DNA of 64,000 bases from Prochlorococcus sp. AG-363-B11 (lineage in GTDB: Bacteria; Cyanobacteriota; Cyanobacteriia; PCC-6307; Cyanobiaceae), in assembly GCA_003278425.1 (NCBI GenBank), contig QCFE01000002.1:1-64000 (forward strand), in the 5' to 3' direction. Below, piece by piece: positions 17,460 through 27,105 of the stretch (the stretch's first letter is position 1; every line of letters starts with the position of its first letter). Under the pieces are notes generated by a model. It was not told the origin of the DNA and ran no database searches. It saw nothing but the letters and a program-made list of their open reading frames with translations. The position numbers were made by a program, and so were the translations under genes.

Positions 17460-20228
17460 TTAGCTTTCTGCACAAAACTCTAATGATTTTGGCTTGTCTT
17501 TAGAAGTGGATACTCTGATTGCTTTTGCTCCAACGAATTGATTTTCTAATAATTTAGTTGCCAATGGATTTTCTATACGCCTTCTAAGAATTCGTCGCAA
17601 AGGCCTAGCACCATACTCAGGCTCATAGGCTTCAATAGCAAGACTTTCAATAGTAGTGTCGTCTACGCGAAGTTCTAAGTTTTGTTCTCCTAATAAATCT
17701 GTTAATTCATTTAATTGGAGTTTGATAATCTTTTGAAGATTATTTTGTGTGAGTGGGTTAAAACGTATTACCTCATCAACTCTATTTAAGAATTCAGGGC
17801 GGAAATTTTTGCTTAAGGCGTCATTAATACTGATGTTCAAGCTGGCTTTGAGTTTTGTTGGATCTGCTATTTGAAGCTTTGAAGATCTTGCATTTTCTAA
17901 AATTTCCCTGCTTGCTAGATTGCTTGTCATAACCACTACAGTGTGGCGAAAATCTATTGTTCTTCCTTGCGAATCGGTTAGACGACCATCGTCTAACACT
18001 TGTAAAAGAATATTGAAGACATCTGGATGAGCTTTCTCTATCTCATCAAGTAACAAGACGGCGTATGGTCTATTGCGAATGGCTTCGGTGAGTTGACCTC
18101 CTTGTTCATATCCCACATATCCAGGAGGTGCGCCAATCAGCCTGGCTACGGCATTTCTTTCCATGAACTCACTCATGTCCAGTCTTACCAACGCTTCAGA
18201 TTCGTCGAACAGAGATGCTGCAAGTGTCTTAGCAAGCTCTGTTTTACCAACACCTGTTGGTCCTAGAAATAGAAAAGACCCAATAGGCCTTCGACTATCT
18301 TTCATCCCAGCACGTGCTCTCTTGATCGCGGCAGCAACAGCTTTAACGGCTTCATTTTGACCAATGACTTTATAAGACAGGTCTTTTTCCAGATTTAATA
18401 GCTTTTGTCTTTCTTCAGCGAGGACTTTGTTTACAGGTATACCTGTCCATCGAGCAACAATATCTGCTATATCTTCTGGCTCAACCTGATCTTTAATGAT
18501 TGCATTTCCTTCACTTTTCAATCTTTCTCTTTCGTTAGATATAATATTTATTTTTTTCTGTAAATGGTGAAGTTCATCATATTGAAGTCTTGCTGCCTCT
18601 TCTAATTGACAGTTTAATTCAGCTTCAGAGATGGATTGATTAATATCCTTTTCTTTATAAGAAAGTTCATTTAATTCATCTAATATATCTTTCTCATTAT
18701 ACCATTTTTTAGTTAGATCATTTAATTGTCGTTCTAGAAGTATCTTTTTCTCTTCATACTTTTCCTTTTCAAAAGTTACAATTTCCTCCTCTTCATTGAA
18801 TAAAAGAGAATCTATATTTTTAATACTTAATTCTATTTCCTGAATGATTTTAGGCTTAGTTGTTGATTCCATTCTAATTTGAGCAGCTGCTTCATCTATA
18901 AGATCTATTGCTTTATCTGGTAGACAACGATCACTGATATATCTATCAGCTAAACGAGTAGCTGTTATTAAAGCTTCGTCAGAAATAATCACTGCATGAT
19001 GTGTCTCATAACGTTCTTTAATTCCTCTTAGTATTTCTATGCTTAATTCAATAGATGGCTCTTTAATGGGAACTTGTTGAAATCTTCTATTGAGGGCTTG
19101 ATCTTTTTCGATAGTTTTACGATAGCTCTCCGGTGTTGTAGCTCCAATACATCTAATATCTCCATTTGCTAGAACAGGTTTCAATAAACTTCCGGCATCA
19201 GTGCTAGACCTTTCATTGCTTATAATTGTGTGTAAATCATCAATGAATAAAATAACACCTGCATTAGGATTGCTAGCTTCTTTGAGAACGGCCCTAAAGC
19301 GTTCTTCGAATTGTCCACGGAATTTGGTGCCAGCGATTAAGGCTCCAACATCTAGTAAAATAAGCTTTAATCCTTTTAGGGAATCTGGGACATCGTCTTT
19401 AATAATTTTTTGAGCTAATAATTCAGCTATTGCTGTTTTTCCTACGCCAGATGAGCCAATTAGCACCGGGTTATTTTTACCTCTTCTAGATAAAACTTTT
19501 ATGGTAAGTTGAATTTCCTTTTCTCTACCAATTACTGGGTCAAGTTCACCTTTTTCAGCTGCAAGAGTAAGATCTTTCCCATATAATTCTAATGCATTAG
19601 ATGCTTCTTCTAATTGTAATGGGTTATTTTCCTCTAATTTCTTCGTTGATATAATCATCTGATCAGCTTCAGGTCGCTTTGTTTCATTATTATTTGAACT
19701 AAAGGATCTTTTTGGGGATACCGATACCGTTTCTTTTCCTGATCTCTTGCTAACTTGTTTGGGAAGACTTTTTAAGGCTCCTTCTAAAATTTCACTTGTT
19801 AAACCAAGTTCATTAAAAAGTTCAGAACCAATTCGATTATCCCTAGGAATTGCAGTAAGTATGTGAGAAATTTCTATAAATCTCGAACCCCAGCTTCTCC
19901 GAAATGTATCAGCCTTATCAAGAAGTATCTCCAGATCTTCACCAATAAACAATTCTAATGAATTGCTTGATTTAATATTTGCAAGAAAGTCTTCTAATTT
20001 ATCTAGTAATTCCAAGTTGTTAATTGGAAGGGAATCAACTAGATCACGATATTTTTCATCATTAAAGAGAACTTGAAGAAGATGTTCTATATCGAAATAT
20101 TCATGTTTCCATCTACGAGCCTCTTCTTCACCGCTGACCAAGAGATTCCAAGCATCATCACTAAAACGATCAGGAGTAGAAGTAAGACTCTGGGACATTT
20201 GGAGTGATTGGGATGTCTGGTATAGCAT
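17460..20228 (-). CDS. clpB: Divergent ClpB-type AAA+ chaperone (ClpB2-like)
   Basis: A 922-residue Hsp100 with two AAA+ modules. A Clp_N-like domain (residues 23-150) precedes the first AAA module, with Walker A GSSGVGKTA near 258-266. A glutamate-rich coiled-coil middle domain lies near 450-560 and the second module carries GPTGVGKTE and LLLDEIEKAHPDVFN. The coiled coil and the absence of a ClpP-binding loop favour a disaggregase over ClpC. Two residues differ from the norm: Walker B of module 1 reads LFIDDLHT (Asp for the catalytic Glu) and pore loop 1 reads GTKFRG (Phe for Tyr). An ATG at 20198 is an equally good start. The gloA stop lies 5 bases upstream. Confidence 0.92.
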   Translation of the reverse strand: MLYQTSQSLQMSQSLTSTPDRFSDDAWNLLVSGEEEARRWKHEYFDIEHLLQVLFNDEKYRDLVDSLPINNLELLDKLEDFLANIKSSNSLELFIGEDLEILLDKADTFRRSWGSRFIEISHILTAIPRDNRIGSELFNELGLTSEILEGALKSLPKQVSKRSGKETVSVSPKRSFSSNNNETKRPEADQMIISTKKLEENNPLQLEEASNALELYGKDLTLAAEKGELDPVIGREKEIQLTIKVLSRRGKNNPVLIGSSGVGKTAIAELLAQKIIKDDVPDSLKGLKLILLDVGALIAGTKFRGQFEERFRAVLKEASNPNAGVILFIDDLHTIISNERSSTDAGSLLKPVLANGDIRCIGATTPESYRKTIEKDQALNRRFQQVPIKEPSIELSIEILRGIKERYETHHAVIISDEALITATRLADRYISDRCLPDKAIDLIDEAAAQIRMESTTKPKIIQEIELSIKNIDSLLFNEEEEIVTFEKEKYEEKKILLERQLNDLTKKWYNEKDILDELNELSYKEKDINQSISEAELNCQLEEAARLQYDELHHLQKKINIISNERERLKSEGNAIIKDQVEPEDIADIVARWTGIPVNKVLAEERQKLLNLEKDLSYKVIGQNEAVKAVAAAIKRARAGMKDSRRPIGSFLFLGPTGVGKTELAKTLAASLFDESEALVRLDMSEFMERNAVARLIGAPPGYVGYEQGGQLTEAIRNRPYAVLLLDEIEKAHPDVFNILLQVLDDGRLTDSQGRTIDFRHTVVVMTSNLASREILENARSSKLQIADPTKLKASLNISINDALSKNFRPEFLNRVDEVIRFNPLTQNNLQKIIKLQLNELTDLLGEQNLELRVDDTTIESLAIEAYEPEYGARPLRRILRRRIENPLATKLLENQFVGAKAIRVSTSKDKPKSLEFCAES

Positions 20229-20233
20229 TTGAA

Positions 20234-20638
20234 TTAACTTTTTTTTGTCTCTTTAGAAGAAAGATCAATTAATTCAATCTTGTAGCCGTCTGGGTCTTCA
20301 ATGAAGGCAATAATTGTTGTGCCATGTTTCATTGGCCCTGGTTTTCGATGAATCTTGTAGCCATTATTTTCAATTGTTGAGCATGTTTTATAAATATCTT
20401 GAACTCCTAGGGCAATATGACCAAAACCAGTGCCTAAATCATAATCTTTTTTATCCCAATTGTGTGTTAGTTCAAGAACGGAATTCTCCTCTTCTGATCC
20501 ATAACCTAGAAATACAAGAGTAAAGCGTCCTGAAGGATAATCTTTTTGTCTTAATAGCTTCATGCCTAATATTTTGCTATAAAACCAAATTGATTTTTCG
20601 AGATCAGTAACACGAAGCATTGTATGAAGTATTCGCAT
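20234..20638 (-). CDS. gloA: Lactoylglutathione lyase (glyoxalase I)
   Basis: It converts the methylglyoxal-glutathione hemithioacetal to S-lactoylglutathione, a detoxification step linked to triose-phosphate flux. The 134-residue VOC-fold protein keeps the metal ligands of the family: His in MRILHTMLRV, Glu in NSVLELTHNWDK, His in GFGHIALGV and Glu in DPDGYKIELID. The length and the WFYSKILGMKLLR stretch are those of GloA. It lies immediately upstream of the ClpB gene on the same strand, 5 bases apart, suggesting cotranscription. Confidence 0.94.
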   Translation of the reverse strand: MRILHTMLRVTDLEKSIWFYSKILGMKLLRQKDYPSGRFTLVFLGYGSEEENSVLELTHNWDKKDYDLGTGFGHIALGVQDIYKTCSTIENNGYKIHRKPGPMKHGTTIIAFIEDPDGYKIELIDLSSKETKKS

Positions 20639-20768
20639 CTTTTAGCCCCGCTTGAATTTAAAGATATCTCTATTCTGCATGTAGTTCTCATTTTTGAAAA
20701 AGCCAGGAAATGCCAAAACCCTAAAAAAGTCTGAGTAAATGGACCCTAGAGCTCATAAGATCTAATAA

Positions 20769-22076
<1,308 letters not shown>

Positions 22077-22123
22077 GTGTGTTAAATAATTTCTAATTCG
22101 CTCTTTATTTAGTTGTTAATTTA

Positions 22124-23803
22124 TCAATTTTTTCTTTGGAGGTTTTCAAGTTTCTCGTCTCTTCTGATTTTCATTTGTAGCTTTAGCCATTTGAGGGAAA
22201 TAGGGAAAGCTATGCCAATTGGCAATAATGAGAAAAAGGCCTTATTGTTCGAAGCTAGAAGAGCGGCTGAGATACCAAGGCAGCCTAATAAAATGGATTG
22301 TCCCATTGATTGCTGAGCATTAATCATTCTGCGCAGTTGCCTATCAGATTCTCCAAGTCTGATTTGTAGCTGGAGATCACCTTGCTCTAATCTTTCTAAA
22401 TTTTCATCCAGACGTTTTGGGAGACCAACTGCTTTGCTTCCTAGCTCACCAAACTGGCGCCCTATTTCGTTTATCAAATCATTGGGATTGGAATTACTAG
22501 ATTTCATTAGGGGAATGAGGTATGGCTGTGTTATTGCGATGAGATTAAAGCTTGAATCAAGACTTCTACCCACCCCTTCAAAAGTAGATAGAGCTCTCAT
22601 TACAAAAATTAGCTCGACAGGAAGCCTAAAGGGTTGTCCATAAACTAATTCATAAAGATCTACAGATAATTTCTCAATTGTATCTGGGTCAAAAGGCGGA
22701 GTAAGTCTTTCTTTTAACATTATTCTTATTAATCGTCGTACCGGACCTAAATCGATTCCTGATGCAAGCAATCCTGCTTTTTGCAATTTTTTCACAAGTT
22801 GATTTGCATCACCAAAAGCAGCTGCTTGAACAAGGCTTCCAAGTTCATTCCTTAAACGATCTGAAATCATTCCCATCATTCCAAAGTCGTAAAAGATTAG
22901 GGAGCCATCAGCAGAAACAGCCAAGTTGCCTGGGTGTGGATCTGCATGAAAAAAACCAAATTCAATAAGTTGCCTTAAATAGCTTGACGCTCCTAGCTCT
23001 GCAATTTTGGAAGGATTAATCCCGTTTTTTATAATTCCTGATTGATCATTTATTTTGATACCTGGTAGGTAATCCAAACAAAGGACTTTATTCGTACTTA
23101 GTTCCCAAATAACTCCAGGTACTTTGATTCTTGGATCGTCAAGGAACTGTTGACGGAATCTTGCGGCATATTGAGCTTCGACGTGAAAATCGAGTTCTTT
23201 TAACAAAACTTTTTTGCATTCTCTAGCCATACCAACCCAGTTACGTCCTTTACTCAAAGATTTCTTTTTTTGGAGAACAGCAGCTACTTGTTGCATTATT
23301 TCTAAATCTATTCTGAAAAAAGTTTCTAAACCAGGACGCTGAATTTTTAAAACTACTTTCCTTCCACTACTGAGGCATGCTCTATGCACTTGTGCGATTG
23401 ATGCGGCAGCAATAGGTATTGAATCAAGATCGATAATTTCTTTACAACGTCCTTGTAATTCTTCCTCTAAAATTTCTTGAACTTTTTCAAAGCTAAAGGC
23501 TGGTACTTTATCTTGTAAACCTGCTAGCTCTATGATCCAACTTCTTGGCAAAATATCAGGTCTGGCTGAAATTAATTGACCAAGCTTTATGAATGCAGAG
23601 CCTAGATTAAGCAATTCTCTTGTAAGCCACTTAGCTCTAATTTGTTGTCTAATACTTTCTTTCTCTTGAGATAATCCACCTATATAAGTCCATGCTTGGG
23701 AGTCGAACCATAGAAGAAATAACAATGTTATTACAGATCTCCAAATTCTTATTGCTCGAAAATATTTATGTAAGAATTTGATTATTGATTTTGGAAGTAT
23801 CAA
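22124..23803 (-). CDS. ABC1/UbiB (AarF) family protein kinase-like membrane protein
   Basis: A 559-residue ABC1K protein. The family's KxGQ motif is seen in FIKLGQLISARPDILP near 72-87, then IAAASIAQVHRA (Ala-rich loop), KVVLKIQRPG (VAIK-like Lys), FHADPHPGNLAV and FYDFGMMG (the catalytic and metal-binding motifs). A C-terminal hydrophobic pair (SILLGCLGISAALLA) suggests membrane attachment. In cyanobacteria such proteins are linked to quinone or tocopherol lipid metabolism, but the substrate here is unknown. The TTG start overlaps the TGA stop of the preceding gene (TTGA), implying translational coupling. Confidence 0.9.
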   Translation of the reverse strand: MILPKSIIKFLHKYFRAIRIWRSVITLLFLLWFDSQAWTYIGGLSQEKESIRQQIRAKWLTRELLNLGSAFIKLGQLISARPDILPRSWIIELAGLQDKVPAFSFEKVQEILEEELQGRCKEIIDLDSIPIAAASIAQVHRACLSSGRKVVLKIQRPGLETFFRIDLEIMQQVAAVLQKKKSLSKGRNWVGMARECKKVLLKELDFHVEAQYAARFRQQFLDDPRIKVPGVIWELSTNKVLCLDYLPGIKINDQSGIIKNGINPSKIAELGASSYLRQLIEFGFFHADPHPGNLAVSADGSLIFYDFGMMGMISDRLRNELGSLVQAAAFGDANQLVKKLQKAGLLASGIDLGPVRRLIRIMLKERLTPPFDPDTIEKLSVDLYELVYGQPFRLPVELIFVMRALSTFEGVGRSLDSSFNLIAITQPYLIPLMKSSNSNPNDLINEIGRQFGELGSKAVGLPKRLDENLERLEQGDLQLQIRLGESDRQLRRMINAQQSMGQSILLGCLGISAALLASNNKAFFSLLPIGIAFPISLKWLKLQMKIRRDEKLENLQRKN

Positions 23804-24114
23804 TTGATTTCCTCAATTTGAGTGGAAAGCTTTACAATCTCTTTTTTTAATTTATTTATTTTACTTTGAAGAGTGTCAGAGGTTGCTTTTTGGGAAAGAT
23901 CCTTGTGTAGATCTTTTCCTTCATTTTGCATTTCATTCATTCGATCAGCTTCATCAATAACTTCTTCTTTAAATAGATCCCATTGCTTCTTAATCTGATC
24001 AGGTGTGACTTTTATGAAATCCGATGCTTTTAAGGCTGAAGATGCAAGTTTGTTGTCTAAACGAGTCTTGAGGCGGTTTAAAACAGCTTTGAGTAATGTT
24101 TCAGAGGATGCCAT
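23800..24114 (-). CDS. Small helical protein of unknown function
   Basis: A 104-residue protein, lysine- and glutamate-rich throughout, with no membrane segment and no cysteine. The second half (DTLQSKINKLKKEIVKLSTQ) has heptad spacing that suggests a coiled coil. I do not recognise a family. Its stop codon overlaps the TTG start of the ABC1 kinase gene, so it is most likely the first gene of a two-gene unit and may act with that protein. Confidence 0.7.
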   Translation of the reverse strand: MASSETLLKAVLNRLKTRLDNKLASSALKASDFIKVTPDQIKKQWDLFKEEVIDEADRMNEMQNEGKDLHKDLSQKATSDTLQSKINKLKKEIVKLSTQIEEIN

Positions 24115-24293
24115 TAGAGAAGACTGTACTCAGATTAGAATTTTAGAAGATTTTGAAAACTTCATGAGTTTTTTGAGTTGTTTTTTCTATTTTGAGCTTA
24201 AAGAGCTTAAAGGAATTTCAGCGTATGTCTTGAAAGATCAACTCCATTAAAGAATTGACTCTTTTCAAACAAATTATTGTAGAGGCCTTAATA

Positions 24294-24524
24294 TTATTTG
24301 TTATTTGTCATGATCTTATAAAAGTAAATTTGATGGTATTTCTTATTTTTTCTAGTTAAAAGAATCTCTTTTTTGAGTAAATTATGATTAACTTTGCTTT
24401 TGTTTTCAAATCTTATTAAGATCTTATGGGTCATTTCATAACCTATTGCTAGCGATCCACCAATTAAAAATGGTATAAGCCAAAGATTTATTGCTGTTCG
24501 AAAATAGTCTTTCGCTTGGTCCAT
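24294..24524 (-). CDS. Small single-helix membrane protein of unknown function
   Basis: A 76-residue protein with one hydrophobic segment (LWLIPFLIGGSLAIGYEM, residues 14-31) and a long basic tail rich in Lys, Asn and Tyr. The N-terminal half (AINLWLIPFLIGGSLAIGY) looks conserved in character; the tail is low-complexity. I do not recognise it. It has an ATG start, and no neighbour on the same strand within 170 bases. It could be a real small membrane protein or, less likely, a chance frame. Confidence 0.5.
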   Translation of the reverse strand: MDQAKDYFRTAINLWLIPFLIGGSLAIGYEMTHKILIRFENKSKVNHNLLKKEILLTRKNKKYHQIYFYKIMTNNK

Positions 24525-24568
24525 TTTGGAGATATGTAAAATTCAAATTGCCATAAAGTACCTATTTA

Positions 24569-24606
24569 AGTTGAGAGCAAGGGAGTCTCAACTATTTTAT
24601 TTTTTA
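24569..24606 (+). terminator. Orphan terminator-like hairpin
   Basis: AGTTGAGA (24569-24576) and TCTCAACT (24586-24593) form an eight-base perfect stem with a nine-base loop. A T-rich run (TATTTTATTTTTT) follows on the plus strand only. No plus-strand gene precedes it, because the neighbouring gene at 24294-24524 is on the other strand. It may end an unannotated small RNA. Confidence 0.4.
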
Positions 24607-24770
24607 ATTCTATTTAGATATCTGGTTCTTGTTGATATACGACACCATAATGAATTAATGCAGTATTAAATTGGCCGAAATGGGATGTGAGGATTGATTT
24701 TCTCTCTACGCCTCGCTCCCTTTTCCCTTTCTTAGTCTTCTATGCTGTTTTAAGCAAAAACTAAATTTTT

Positions 24771-24776
24771 AAGGAG
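24771..24776 (+). promoter_or_regulatory. Shine-Dalgarno AAGGAG that fixes the TTG start of the reductase gene
   Basis: AAGGAG ends 11 bases before the TTG at 24788. Few genes in this window show a clear Shine-Dalgarno, so this supports TTG as the true start. The fold also requires it, since the FAD-binding strand starts seven residues later. Confidence 0.6.
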
Positions 24777-24787
24777 CGTCAAAAATC

Positions 24788-25744
24788 TTGGAAACAATTG
24801 AAACCGATGTTGTGATAGTTGGAGGCGGACCTGCTGGTTGCAGTTGTGCTCTCTATGCATCCAGAGCTGATTTAAAAACAGTTATTCTTGATAAGAATCC
24901 GTCAGTGGGGGCACTTGCTATTACTCATCAAATTGCAAATTACCCTGGTGTACCAACAGATATTAGTGGTGAAGACTTGTTGAAACTAATGAGAGATCAG
25001 GCTATTCAATACGGTACTGACTACAGACGAGCACAGGTTTTTGGTATAGATACTAGCGGTGAATGGAAGACAGTTTTTACACCTGAAGGTACATTTAAAG
25101 GTCGTGCGCTTGTTGTAGCTAGTGGTGCGATGGGCAGACCAGCTTCCTTTAAGGGTGAAGCTGAGTTTCTTGGAAGAGGAGTTAGTTATTGTGCAACTTG
25201 CGATGGGGCTTTTTATAAATCAAGAGAGGTTGCTGTTGTGGGTGTCAATAAAGAAGCTATAGAGGAAGCCCAAGTCCTTACAAAATTTGCGTCAACCGTA
25301 CATTGGATCACATCAAATGATCCTAAAGAAAATGATCATCTAGCAATGGATTTGATCAGTAAGGAGAATGTAAAGCATTGGAGTAAAACTAGATTGATGA
25401 AAATTGATGGAAGTGATGCAGGCGTAACGGGAGTTCTTTTGAAGACTCGCTCTAGTGAAGAGACTCAGTCGATACCAGTTGAAGGTGTATTTGTATATAT
25501 GAGTGGATCGAAGCCAATTACTGATTTTTTGGGAGATCAACTCGCATTAAAAGAAGATGGTGGAGTACTTGTTGATGACTTCATGTCAACAACTTCTGAA
25601 GGGGTTTGGGCTATAGGTGATATAAGAAACACTCCTTTTAAACAAGCAGTTGTTGCTGCTTCTGACGGATGTATTGCTGCTATGGCCATTGATAGATACT
25701 TGAATAGTCGTAAATCAATACGTGTAGATTGGGTTCATTCCTAG
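24788..25744 (+). CDS. trxB: Thioredoxin-reductase-like flavoprotein lacking NADPH-binding motifs (DTR-type)
   Basis: A 318-residue protein of the low-molecular-weight thioredoxin reductase fold. The FAD loop GGGPAG is at 12-17, the redox-active CATC at 135-138 and the second FAD motif (GVWAIGDI) near the C-terminus. In bacterial TrxB the NADPH domain carries GGGDSA and HRR. Here the matching positions read GVNKEA (152-157) and WITS (173-176), so NADPH binding is not expected. This matches pyridine-nucleotide-independent, deeply rooted reductases reported in cyanobacteria such as Gloeobacter and Prochlorococcus. The electron donor is unknown. It is convergent with sbtB. Confidence 0.88.
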   Translation: METIETDVVIVGGGPAGCSCALYASRADLKTVILDKNPSVGALAITHQIANYPGVPTDISGEDLLKLMRDQAIQYGTDYRRAQVFGIDTSGEWKTVFTPEGTFKGRALVVASGAMGRPASFKGEAEFLGRGVSYCATCDGAFYKSREVAVVGVNKEAIEEAQVLTKFASTVHWITSNDPKENDHLAMDLISKENVKHWSKTRLMKIDGSDAGVTGVLLKTRSSEETQSIPVEGVFVYMSGSKPITDFLGDQLALKEDGGVLVDDFMSTTSEGVWAIGDIRNTPFKQAVVAASDGCIAAMAIDRYLNSRKSIRVDWVHS

Positions 25745-25805
25745 ATATAATATTTATTTAATTTGATTCCGATTATTAGAGCATCTTTTGCCTTAATTAA
25801 TAACT

Positions 25806-26087
25806 TTATAGCTCAATTGCTTCGGAGAGATAAGCCACGCCACCGTAATAATTAAGAATAGATTTAACATTTTCTCTTATTCTGTTAATTATTTCCTCCT
25901 CACAAAAAACTATTACATGGGCATTTGCTCCCAAGCCAGAAAACTCCATATCTTCTGAAACTATGGTCTCAGGTCCACGGCCGGTAGCATGTTTAGTTAC
26001 TGTGTAACCTGGGACATCTGCAGATTCAAGAGCTTTTATAATGGCATCTAATTCCCTTTCACTAAAAATAAGATCTAATCTTTTCAT
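25806..26087 (-). CDS. sbtB: PII-like signalling protein SbtB, short form
   Basis: SbtB is a trimeric PII-like protein that binds adenyl nucleotides, including cAMP and c-di-AMP, and regulates the SbtA transporter. The 93-residue chain has the PII beta-alpha-beta fold: LDLIFSERELDAIIKALESA, GYTVTKHATGRGPE (start of the T-loop), VIVFCEEEIINRIRENV and YYGGVAYLSEAIEL at the C-terminus. Well-studied forms continue into a C-terminal CGPxGC R-loop; this one stops before it. It follows sbtA by four bases and is the last gene of the bicA-sbtA-sbtB operon. Confidence 0.9.
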   Translation of the reverse strand: MKRLDLIFSERELDAIIKALESADVPGYTVTKHATGRGPETIVSEDMEFSGLGANAHVIVFCEEEIINRIRENVKSILNYYGGVAYLSEAIEL

Positions 26088-26091
26088 GTAT

Positions 26092-27087
26092 TTAACCTAC
26101 AGAAGGGATAATAGTGTTAACAAGACCCATGTATAAAGGTATGCCAATTACAATATTAAAAGGAAATGTAAGTCCTAGAGTAGTAGAAATGTAATAACTT
26201 GCTTTAGCTTCAGGTACGGTCATTCTCATAGCGGCTGGTACTGCAAGGTAAGATGCACTAGCACAAAGTACAGCAAATAGAAGAGCATTACCTGGTTCTA
26301 GAAGTAATGCTTTCGCAACAAATACACCCAAAAATGCATTAAAAAGCGGTATGAAAATAGCAAAGAAAATAAGGAATGAGCCAGCTTTTTTAAGACCAGG
26401 TAACCTTTGTGCTGCAACTATACCCATATCAAGTAAGAAGAAACATTCTGCGCCATAAAATAATTTCCCTGTAAAAGGTTGCATCTTTTCTACCCCTCCC
26501 GGATTATGTGCTGCAGTTAAGAATCCAATGAGAAGACTTCCAAGAAGTAAATAAACAGATCCATTAAGAACTGATTCTCGAAAAATTGAAATCCATTTCA
26601 TTTCTCTAGAATTAGGTCTATTTTTAGGACCTGCTAGTTTTACAAGTAATAGGCCAACAATGATTGCTGGAGATTCCATTAATGCAAGTGCGGCTACCAT
26701 GAATCCATCAAAGTGAATATTTTGACTTTCTAAGAAACTTTCTGCAGTTATGAATGTAACTGCACTTATAGAACCATACGCCGCTGCAATTGCCGCGGAG
26801 TTAAATACATCCAGTTTTAATCTAAGTATTACAAAACATATAAGTGGAATCAGCAAAGACATTGCTATTGCTGATGAAACTGTAGGTATTACCTGCCCAT
26901 CAAATCCACTTTTCTCAAGCTCCATCCCTCCTTTAAATCCAATTGCGAGAAGAAGATATAAAGAGAAAAGTTTTGGCAGAGGTGCTGGGATTTCTAAATC
27001 TGAACGTAAAATTACTGCAATTATCCCTAAGAAAAAGAAAAGGACAGGTGGGGTAAGTACGTTTTGAAGAACAAGATTTGTCTCCAT
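26092..27087 (-). CDS. sbtA: Sodium-dependent bicarbonate transporter SbtA
   Basis: A high-affinity Na+/HCO3- symporter of the cytoplasmic membrane and part of the CO2-concentrating mechanism. The 331 residues consist of about ten hydrophobic helices in two inverted halves, as in the DUF897/SbtA family. Typical stretches are LPKLFSLYLLLAIGFKGGMEL near 38-58, AAAYGSISAVTFITA near 102-116 and VLCASASYLAVPAAMRM late. It is shorter than the ~370 residues of Synechocystis SbtA, mainly in the central cytoplasmic loop. It sits 18 bases after bicA and 4 bases before sbtB. Confidence 0.93.
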   Translation of the reverse strand: METNLVLQNVLTPPVLFFFLGIIAVILRSDLEIPAPLPKLFSLYLLLAIGFKGGMELEKSGFDGQVIPTVSSAIAMSLLIPLICFVILRLKLDVFNSAAIAAAYGSISAVTFITAESFLESQNIHFDGFMVAALALMESPAIIVGLLLVKLAGPKNRPNSREMKWISIFRESVLNGSVYLLLGSLLIGFLTAAHNPGGVEKMQPFTGKLFYGAECFFLLDMGIVAAQRLPGLKKAGSFLIFFAIFIPLFNAFLGVFVAKALLLEPGNALLFAVLCASASYLAVPAAMRMTVPEAKASYYISTTLGLTFPFNIVIGIPLYMGLVNTIIPSVG

Positions 27088-27105
27088 AGTTTTCTATAAA
27101 TATTG

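Noticed and set aside
24005-24250. An 81-codon plus-strand frame overlapping the 104-residue unknown
   Set aside because: Mostly antisense to the minus-strand gene at 23800-24114, with no sign of function.
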